This document shows positions 56,494 through 64,000 of a DNA stretch of 64,000 nt, piece after piece; position 1 is the stretch's first letter, and each line of letters starts with the position of its first letter. Below the pieces are notes generated by a model. That model was not told the DNA's origin. It saw nothing but the letters and a program-made list of their open reading frames with translations, and did no database searches. This DNA is from Brachypodium distachyon (lineage: Eukaryota; Streptophyta; Magnoliopsida; Poales; Poaceae). Both the position numbers and the translations under genes were made by a program. The DNA lies in the NCBI RefSeq assembly GCF_000005505.3, contig NC_016134.3, positions 14,862,624 to 14,926,623 of the forward strand, written 5' to 3'.

Positions 56494-56812
56494 TACAGCC
56501 GATTGCCGCCCCGCGGGTAGGGTCCGACTCCCCGTCGCCACCAGCCTCCCCTCCTTCGCGTCCAAGGGCGCCGCTCCCGGGAATCGTTTCCTGCCGGCGG
56601 TCGCCGCTCGCTTCCCTCACCGCCGCCGGATCATCCACCGCCGGCCGCCGCTCCCCCAGAGCCCGTCGCTTGCGGGCAGATCCTGACTACGACGTTCCGG
56701 ACTCATATTTACCGGGGTAAAACTTAAGCCCAGGGTCGGCCCGACTACTGTAACGTCGCCTTCCCCCCATTCGCGTCGCCGCCGACCGCCGCCTCCACGG
56801 GCAACCGGCAAG
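56494..56812. other. GC-rich region between copia element and glycosylase pseudogene
   Basis: The first part continues the LTR remnant interrupted by the copia element. The rest, to 56812, is GC-rich and open in places, with a transit-peptide-like frame (LPSFASKGAAPGNRFLPA). It may include the promoter and 5' leader of the pseudogene at 56813. Boundaries are unclear. Confidence 0.35.
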
Positions 56813-58188
56813 ATGACCCTGAAGCCCAAGCGGAAACTTCCGGCCTCCACGGTGCGATTTCCCTTGAGTACCTGCAGGAGCTATCCGTTGATGAGGTGGT
56901 TGATGAGGTGAAGAGGGAACTCTCGCATTTGAAAGAGATTGGACCGAAGATGGTGAGTTACATCTCTAATCCCTTTCTTGCTGCTTCATATTTTCATTGC
57001 AGGAAGTTTATGTTCTTTTTGTTTGAGGTTTGTGAGGTTAAACGCAATTGAAACTATCTATTTGTTGTAAAGGAGAACGAACGCTAGCGAGTAAGTAGTT
57101 TAGATGAGAATACTTAGTCACCGACAACGACCAAAGGCAATGCAGTTTAAGTTTATGCATTGGGTTCGTCCTGTCTACTTTAGTAGTACTTACTAATGTG
57201 AACTCAAGCTTTTAACTGAAGACTGCGAATATGCCACGGTGTAATTTCGGTGCCGTGAAGTATAATAAAACTCAAGTTATCCTGCCTCATCTTGCGATTG
57301 AAATCGTTGCATGTTAATAACGAGTAAGTCATGGGCCTTGATGGAACAGATTTGTTTTATTTTAAATTTGTTTGAGCTTAGGCGGCAATAGCCACCAACT
57401 ACCAATTTTAGCTTCCAATGAATGGATGACCCTAACTAGTGATTTAGGGATTTTTCAGCGATGTGATGGAGGCATGGAACTTCTTCCATGTTTTTATAGG
57501 TCGAGTACAATGGTTCCTATCCTTTTCTTCATAACTGAAATTAGTTACAACCTCTGCGGGTCCTTCAATTTAAGCATTTATAGTTTGTGGTCCAGAATGA
57601 AACGCCAGCAGCCTTGTTCAATCAAAAGTTCAAAACAAATGCAAAAGGGTCCTATTTGTGCATGTTGATGATCCAACTTTCTGTTAGTGCTATTTAATTA
57701 CTTGTTTTGTTCCATTATTGCAGTTGTTTGATTTTTCTGATCGTGTGAGGCTGCAGTAATCAAACATCTGACTGATGCCATTTTTCTGATTATGCATGTT
57801 ATGACCGATGGCATATGTGCTGAACTACTGATGTTCTATCTTCAAAATGATGATTTTCCTGCAGATACTCATGTACGTGATACCTCTGGGCGTTAGTTTA
57901 ATGTGCACCAAGTATGTGCGATAACACATATTTCTGCTGTAGGTGCTCCGCATTACAAAGGCTGTTGGTTGGGTTCCTTCAACAGCAACCAGGGAGAAGG
58001 CATGCATTCATCTGAACAAGAAAATTCCTGATGATCTGAAGTTAAACTTGGATTTTCAATTTGTTACTCATGGGAAGCTTTGTCGATAATGTACACAAAA
58101 CTTAGGAGCCCAGAAAATCAAGGTTGCCAATAATGCTACTTGTCCCTTAGCAGGTTACTGTTCTATTGCAGAAAAGATACAACAATAG
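56813..58188 (+). pseudogene. HhH-GPD (endonuclease III family) DNA glycosylase, decayed
   Basis: Nuclear or organellar base-excision repair enzyme by homology to the plant HhH-GPD family (At3g47830-like). Exon A (56813-56952) starts MTLKPKRKLPAST. It then shifts frame into LEYLQELSVDEVVDEVKREL and the hairpin-helix-hairpin KEIGPKM (normally GIGPKT), ending at a GTGAGT donor. The middle exon (57811-57872) holds MFYLQNDDFPADTH, the catalytic-Asp loop, with an 8-bp insertion and no acceptor AG. Exon B (57943-58188) has a good acceptor, ITKAVGWVPSTATREKACIH, FVTHGKLCR, a stop at 58087 and a conserved tail (CPLAGYC) to the stop at 58186. Exons A and B join in phase. The N-terminal half of the enzyme is missing. 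Confidence 0.72.
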
Positions 58189-59284
58189 CCAAATCAAGCT
58201 ATTTGTTTCATAGTATTGATACTTTTTCTTTGCGGAGAATAATGGAGGTCCCTAATTAGTAAACATGCTAAAACAAAATGTACCGCAGATCTACAAGACG
58301 AGAAAGAAACTCATTAAAAGGACCCAGTAGTAAAGTAACAAGATTAGTGTAGGCTACTGATTTTACAGATGAAGTTCTTACTTCTACATGATTTAATCTT
58401 GCTAGAATTGCTTTATACTGGAGATATCTGTCACCTAAGTTGCACAGCATGGGGATACAGGTATTGGATATGGGTATAGGAAAACTGCATTTTCTAAAAA
58501 CAGCTATTGGAGGATACAGAGTATTTAGGTACTTAGAGAAAAAGTACAGCATGTAAAGTTGTAAATACTATAGATAAGATCTTTGTATTCCTGAAAAAAT
58601 CACTAAACCTATGGTTGAGTTCTGTGTGGAGCACAGTGAGTCCCATGTACAATAAACTTTAATTGAATGTAAGCTTCTGGATTGTATCAAAATCTGCACA
58701 TTGCTGGCTTGGCTGCATGTAGGTTAGAATGTTACAGTGGCTTAAGAATATTTTGATATTTCTTACTTTGCACACGTTCTAGGCAGAAATGTCAAGTTGT
58801 AAAGAATATTATGGCTGTGGTAATTGATGGCACAAAGAATAAGGGATTTTACGTACCACGATGTGTTCCCTATGTATTGAGTCTCAAGATGAGGACCCTA
58901 CGTGCAAACTTCTGAATGCTTTAGCAAATTCTATCATATGATTGTGGTGATCCTTTTGTGAAAGTGCAATTGAAATGAGTCAAAGACTGAAAGAATCCTC
59001 CTTTTCATTTGGCTGGTAACTTGAGAGGAGTCCTAAATCACAACTCCAACGCAAGCAGCCACTGTTCCAGCATAGTTCTGGACCTTCTATTTACTTCGTA
59101 TTCATTATTTGTAAATCTAATGAGATAACATATTTTTGCTAAACTTTGGTGGTTTTGAAAATTTCAAATGTGGTACGTGGGAGGAGCTCTTCCATGTTCG
59201 TGTAGAGCAGATGATTAGCTGTAAAGTGATGGGAAGACAAAGCTCTTGCTTGACCACTTAATGTGACGGCCGGCTGCGGCAGGG

Positions 59285-59497
59285 GTGCCTCCAGCCTTCA
59301 CACCATTGGCATTTAGAACAAAGAGGAAGGCGGAGGATGAGCCCGGGCACAGCCGGAAGAAGCTTCATGGCTGCAGTAGGCACAGAACGAAAAAGCTTGA
59401 ATTCTCACTTGAACAGGTCCCCAGGTCTCCCCGTGAAACTGAACAAAGCCGCAGTTCTTGTCTACGATGCAGCCCGTCTGTTGACTCCTTAATTTAA
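59285..59497 (+). CDS. Basic hypothetical peptide or terminal exon
   Basis: 70 codons. An NLS-like FRTKRKAEDEP…SRKKLH is followed by a Ser/Arg-rich end (RSPRETEQSRSSCLRC). It is preceded by an acceptor-like GCGGCAG at 59274-59280, so it may be a last exon rather than a complete gene. Composition is clearly different from the AT-rich flanks. No family recognised. It lies 1.1 kb beyond the glycosylase pseudogene on the same strand. Confidence 0.3.
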   Translation: MPPAFTPLAFRTKRKAEDEPGHSRKKLHGCSRHRTKKLEFSLEQVPRSPRETEQSRSSCLRCSPSVDSLI

Positions 59498-59763
59498 ACT
59501 ACGGACTAGTACTGATGGGCTGATGGCAAAATGCGCAGGCACCCGAGAAAGCAAGTCGTGTGACCCTAGTGCCAACGGCCGTGATCTTGTAGCATCTACG
59601 TAGATTCCTTGTCATTCTTGCCTGAGTATCCGCTTCCCTTGGCTAGGTGCACAGCATCGCAGCTGCCCCTTTGTCGGTCGCACCGTTTCCTTTGGTTTAC
59701 TTGCTCCATGTGGGAGAGTGAGCAGGGTCGGATGTTGGGTTTCACGAATTGTCAAATCACACT

Positions 59764-60005
59764 GATTTAGGCAAATTCCTGACGCATCTCAAGCCTATAT
59801 ATGGGCATATGGCACTCCAAAGTTTTTTTGTAGACACAACTCTGTTGAGTAAATTTGGCTCGCAGCATTCCTCTGCAAGTTTTTCGTTTTTGTCTAGAAG
59901 GATTCTTATCATCTATAATTGTAGGCATATCTCTGTAGATATATATATGCCTACCTCAAAACATGTAAAAAAAACTTGAATTCGGGAACAACCATATTAA
60001 GTGGC
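59764..60005. repeat. Dispersed repeat, copy B
   Basis: 'gcaaattcctgacgcatctcaagcctatat' at the start and 'caaccatattaagtggcc' at the end match the edges of copy A at 41390-41640. The middle differs and contains an internal 'gtaggcatatctctgtagatatatatatgcctac' inverted repeat. Confidence 0.45.
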
Positions 60006-60089
60006 CACGTCCACGTGGCTCGCATCACCTCATTATGTCAAGGTTTATCTAGCGAGTGGTCGTGGCGTTGGAACGGCATAAAGCATGTA

Positions 60090-60202
60090 CTCCTTCCGTC
60101 CCATATTAAATAACTCGAATTTATCCAAATATGGATGTATCTATGTCTAAAACGCGTCTAGATATATGTACTAGAAAGTCATTTAATATGGGACGGAGGG
60201 AG
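60090..60202. mobile_element. Stowaway-like MITE, 113 bp
   Basis: Inverted ends CTCCTTCCGTCCCATATTAAAT and CTCCCTCCGTCCCATATTAAAT differ at one base. TA lies on both sides (60088-60089 and 60203-60204). Confidence 0.9.
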
Positions 60203-60337
60203 TATTACTCACCGAGCAAAATTTGCAAACAAATCAACTAAGAGGCATACACTTATTTATATTAGCTCACTTAATTAGTGGGTGGCTGTGGTGTTCATCT
60301 TTGTGCTGATTACATTCCTTTGTTGCCAAGAATTAGA

Positions 60338-61367
60338 TTTTTTTTTTTAAATGGAAGCTTTTATTGATCTCAACTTCATATCGATCAATACACATAGTAT
60401 CACACCCCTGGCCTCTGTCTGAAAACGCACACAGCCAACCAAGTACGAGACAAAAATAAATTATTACATCGAAAGAAAAGTAACATCTCTATGCAGACTC
60501 AATCCGCAGGCTAAACCGCCACCCATTGTGGGTAAAAAAGTCTCTGGCCACTTGCTCCAACTTGTTGCACGCCATCAAAGCCAGCTGACGATCCTCCGGC
60601 TTGAGGAGGATAGACCAAGTACGGAACCAAAAAGTGCAAGAATATAAGACCTGCAAAGGAGAAGTTAAGTACTTTCTATTAAACGCAATATCATTTCTGC
60701 ATAGCCAAATTGCCAACATAAAGCGGCAGCTCCAACCATAAGAAGCGCCTTCAACCTTTTATTAACCCCCCGTAACCATGACCCAAACACATGAGGGGCA
60801 TCGCGAGGTGAAAAAAGATTAGAAACTATTTGGACTATTAGCCACACAGAACGGGAGACACGACACCAGAAAAAAAGGTGTGTTATATTCTCATCTTCAT
60901 GACAGAAATAACACTTTGAGCTCCCATTCCAATTGAGTTTTAACAAGTTGTCTTTAGTTAAAGTGATGCCCTGCCGCAGGAACCAAAGAATTTTTTTAAT
61001 CTTTAGAGGAATCTTTAGATTCCATAACCCTTTGTTGAAATTCGGGATGTCACAATGTACCAAAGCCGGGTACATTGATTTAACCGAGAACATTCCACTG
61101 GGATGGAGATTCCAAATAAATATGTCTCTCCTAGGAGAAAGAATGACGTTGATAAGGCGAGTCAGAAGCTTTGTCCAGGCCACCAATTTTGATCCGACAA
61201 GGCTTCGCCTGAAAGACATATTGGGAGGGAAAGAAGCGAGAGCCTGAGCCAATGTATCACACATATTACGAGCAATGAGATATAAGGATGGATATTGCTC
61301 TCGAGAGGACGACCATCGAGCCAATAATCCTCCCAGAATCTCACTTGACAGCACTTGAGAGCCAATA
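60338..61367 (-). mobile_element. LINE (L1-type) fragment, 5'-truncated
   Basis: On the minus strand the 3' end is marked by an 11-base poly(A) (T run at 60338-60348). The coding part (about 60489-61367) is the region downstream of reverse transcriptase. It starts RFWEDYWLDG (one frame) and continues after a frameshift with YPSLYLIARNMCDTLAQAL, DIFIWNLHPSGMFSVKSMYP and the zf-RVT pattern KCYFCHEDENITHLFFWC. A final piece reads LAIWLCRNDIAFNRK. The RT and endonuclease domains are missing, as expected for 5' truncation during target-primed reverse transcription. Confidence 0.82.
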
Positions 61368-61493
61368 ATCCTTCCTACGTCCAAAAAAGGATGTCTCAAC
61401 TTTGACTAAATTTGAATGCATCTATGCACTAAGTCATGTCTAGATATATTCAAATTTTGACAAATTTGAGACATCTTTCGTTGACGGAAGGAG
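61368..61493. mobile_element. Stowaway-like MITE, about 126 bp
   Basis: Left end ATCCTTCCTACGTCC and right end (inward) CTCCTTCCGTCAACG. TA lies on both sides (61366-61367 and 61494-61495). The interior 'gatgtctcaa…ttgagacatc' pair extends the inverted repeat. It directly abuts the truncated 5' edge of the LINE. Confidence 0.78.
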
Positions 61494-62059
61494 TATAAGT
61501 ACTCCGGACTAAAAGTATGCATATTTGCTACACTGTCGTTCCCTTCCATCGTTAGCACTGCAATTTTGGTAATTTTACGGTACCTTGTACTCCAAAATAG
61601 AGAGCTGGAGCACTAATAAATCCAGCCCTTAATTTTACATGATCACTAGAGGCCATCGGTTCCCTAAAAAAAAAGATGCAATCGGCAATTCGTGGCAGGT
61701 AGATATTGAGAAGGCTCGTCCACGGTACAGCTAGCAGCTTTCAGTTGCTTGCTGCAATCACCTCTCTAAAGATACCACTTGATCACTAGAGGCCAAGCGA
61801 TAACCGAAAGAACAAATACTGTTGTACCAGCAGTCACAAACATATAAAGTACTGTAAGTATGATAACAATAAAAAGTATGAAAAATATGTATCAACTAAG
61901 GTGCTGCTATATAAAAAAAGAGTTCAAACTGACCAATTTTTTTGCTAATATGAAAAAAAACAGCATTAGCATGAAAAATATAACCACAGCCACAAAAAAG
62001 TATCACTGTGATATAAGCAAATATATACATCATATATTAGATGACCATAATTATGGAGA
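61494..62059. other. Spacer with a 16-bp direct repeat
   Basis: TGATCACTAGAGGCCA occurs at 61640-61655 and 61780-61795. Nothing else is recognised. Confidence 0.55.
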
Positions 62060-62939
62060 CACTACGGGAGAAACCATCCTTGCCGGAGGCCAAGGGCCAC
62101 CGGCAAAGTCACCTTTGCTGGCGGCTTTTTTTCGGGGCTGCCGGCAAAGCCCGTTGGCACGGAGATCCACCGGTAAAGGATTCTTTGCCGGCGGCCGAAA
62201 CGACGGCCACTAGCAAAGAAAAGGAGATCACGGCCGGCGGTGCCGTTAAGGGCTGGGCCCACATGTCAGGCCTTAGCCAGCGGCCAGAGAAAAAGCCACC
62301 GGCAAAGGGTGGGCACGTGGCACGCCGTGAGCCGGCCACGCGTGCCACCGTGTGGCCCCCCTGTCGGCGTTTGCCGGCAGCCTTTACCTGGCCGCCGGCA
62401 AAGGCGCGACACGTGGCACGCCGTGAGCCGGGCACGCGTGCCAGATCGTGGCCCACCTGTCGGTCTTTGCCGGCGGCCAGCTAAAATGCCGCTGGCAAAG
62501 GGTGGACAAGCGGCACGATCTGGTGCGTGCCCGCACTCAGCCTTTGCCGGCGGCCAGAACTGTGGCCGCCGGCAAAGGGTATTTTATTTTTTATTTTTTA
62601 TCGCAGCAATTTGAAATATTTTCACAGCACATATATACAGATATATATTCATCCACATCACAGCAATACATCCACACAAAAGCATAGACGCATTCACATC
62701 ACAAGCATATAAACATCTCATGAAAGTCCGAAAACATCACATATCTCACAACAAAAGTATTACAAGTGTTCATCACATGGTAGCAACATATTACAAGTTA
62801 GTGTTCATACATGACAAGAAGGTGACTCAGCACCTTCAACATTCACCACCCATTGCACCAGTAGAAACCTATGAAATGAAGTTGGAATATCATAATTAGA
62901 TATAAATAAAGACATTGAAGTGACAATTGTAGTATTTGA

Positions 62940-63745
62940 AGCGGAACTTAGCCATTTGGCTCAAAAATGGTGCAATGGTCACATAAATGAGCCAAATGGC
63001 CCAGAAATGCCACCAAGGCACCATTTTGAAGCCAAATGAGCCATAAATGGCTCCAAGGCACCATTTTGGAGCCATTATGGCTCATTTGACTCCAAGATGC
63101 TGCCATGGTCGCATAAATGAGCCAAATGGCCAAAAAATGCCACCAATGCACCATCTTGGCTCGAAAACGAGCCATTTGGCTACATTATGCCACCATGGAA
63201 TCATTTTTGAGCAAATATGGCTCATTTGGCTCCAAAAATGCCACCAAGGCACCATTTTGAAGCCAAATGACCCCTAAATGCTCTAAAATGGCACGATGGC
63301 ACTATTTTGGAGCGAATATGGCTCATTTGGATCCAAGATGGTGTTTTGGTCGCATAAATGTGCCAAATGGCACAAAAATGCCACCAAGGCACCATTTTGG
63401 CTACAAAACGAGCCATTTCACTCCATTATACCACCATGGCTCCATTTTGGAGCCAACATGGCTCATTTGGCTCCAAATGGTGCCTTGGTGCCATTTTTGG
63501 GTCATTTGGCTCCAAAATGTCACCAAGGCACCATTGTGGAGCTAATATGGCATATGGCTCTTTCGGCTCCAAAATGGTGGCCTGGTGGTACAAATGAGCC
63601 ATATTTGGCTCATTTGGCTCCAAAATGCCACCAAGGCACCATTTTGCCACCAGGGCACCAATTTGGAGCCAAATGAGCCAAGTGCCCAAAAATGCCACCA
63701 AGGCACCATTTTGGAGCCAAGTGAGCCCTCTTGGCTCTAAAATAG
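62940..63745. repeat. Reverse-complement-symmetric word repeat
   Basis: About 800 bp are composed almost only of the words 'gccaaatgagcc', 'ggctcatttggc', 'caccaaggcaccattttg' and 'ccaaaatggtgcc'. The first two, and the last two in part, are reverse complements. The full phrase 'ccaccaaggcaccattttg' recurs at irregular intervals of roughly 70-140 bp (about 63010, 63240, 63379, 63521, 63626 and 63696). Overlapping frames are open on both strands because the words lack stops. Confidence 0.85.
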
Positions 63746-63839
63746 GATCTATGTCATTATGTGATGGTACGTTGTGCAGTTCTACGTGTGGAGACAAGAA
63801 AGTAAGTTTTCAAAACAACGGACCTCGAGATGAGACAAG

Positions 63840-64000
63840 TTTGTGACAACTTACCCGAGTCAGTGCCTAGGAGCAGGTGACTGGCCAAGAGGGTTGCCTC
63901 CAGCAAGGCTTGCGTGTGAAGAAGGGTCGTTCGAACCACGGCGGGATTGATGATGTTGCACAGATGATTAGGCATTGACCTCAACCCTCAACGAAAGCAA
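63840..64000 (-). pseudogene. Exon-like segment in CACTA-4
   Basis: On the minus strand the sequence is open (PNHLCNIINPAVVRTTLL…LLASHLLLGTDSG) up to a consensus donor GTAAGTTG (complement of 63850-63857). It may be part of a CACTA-encoded gene. The frame starts outside the window and I recognise no domain. Confidence 0.3.

Larger units (their letters stand above)
58189..60089. other. Spacer downstream of the glycosylase pseudogene
   Basis: Mostly AT-rich. The one coding-like stretch is 59285-59497, listed separately. Copy B of the dispersed repeat is at 59764-60005. Confidence 0.45.
62060..64000. mobile_element. CACTA-4, left part of an element leaving the window
   Basis: Starts CACTACGGGAGAAACC at 62060. 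The following 520 bp (to about 62580) are packed with 'tttgccggcggcc' and 'ggccgccggcaaag' words in both orientations, the subterminal pattern of another CACTA family. An AT-rich stretch (62580-62940) follows, then the word repeat (62940-63745) and an exon-like segment. The right end is outside the window. Confidence 0.78.

Noticed and set aside
63047..63797. Overlapping frames of 60-126 codons on both strands
   Set aside because: They follow from a repeat vocabulary without stop codons; the peptides are repeats of the same words.

Overview
The window is nuclear DNA from a grass (Poaceae). The evidence is CACTA transposons with TNP2-type transposases, a Tat-like Ty3/gypsy element with an antisense gene, Ty1/copia, a Pack-MULE, Stowaway MITEs, a tRNA-derived SINE, GC-rich exons beside AT-rich spacers, and plant-type splice sites. 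I cannot name genus or species. Almost everything recognisable is transposable-element DNA; the clearest host sequence is a broken DNA glycosylase gene.

Layout. 1-4601: right part of a CACTA element (CACTA-1) with an uninterrupted TNP2 transposase. 4602-5847: spacer with an exon-like remnant and a MITE. 5848-11557: a complete Mutator-like element with a perfect 9-bp target duplication, long terminal inverted repeats and cargo (a decayed DUF4283-like gene and two divergent open frames), but no transposase. 11860-37733: one CACTA element (CACTA-2) with 3-bp CTA duplications. It holds a decayed TNP2 gene split by a 1262-bp solo LTR, and a second gene split by a Tat-like gypsy element (13449-30124). 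The 5' LTR of that gypsy element is itself split by a 3306-bp solo LTR, so the nest is three levels deep.

37734-42242: AT-rich spacer with MITEs. 42243-45310: a complete non-autonomous CACTA (CACTA-3, TGT duplications). 45311-51330: mostly unrecognised spacer with a SINE and an orphan CACTA end. 52238-56488: a complete but gag-less Ty1/copia element (CTAAT duplications) inside an older LTR remnant. 56813-58188: pseudogene of an HhH-GPD (endonuclease III family) DNA glycosylase. 60090-61493: two Stowaway MITEs flanking a 5'-truncated LINE. 62060 to the window end: left end of a fourth CACTA element, with an unusual reverse-complement-symmetric word repeat at 62940-63745.

Interaction and state. 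CACTA-1 could still supply a TNP2-like protein, although its C terminus is rearranged. The other coding copies carry stops, frameshifts, insertions or deletions. The least-explained structures are the multi-exon antisense gene of the gypsy element with a 63-64 bp array in one intron, two snRNA-type (USE plus TATA) promoter-like pairs in CACTA-1, an internal block of subterminal repeats between the two CACTA-2 genes, and the word repeat at the right end. All coordinates and boundaries come from reading the sequence by eye; no database search was possible.
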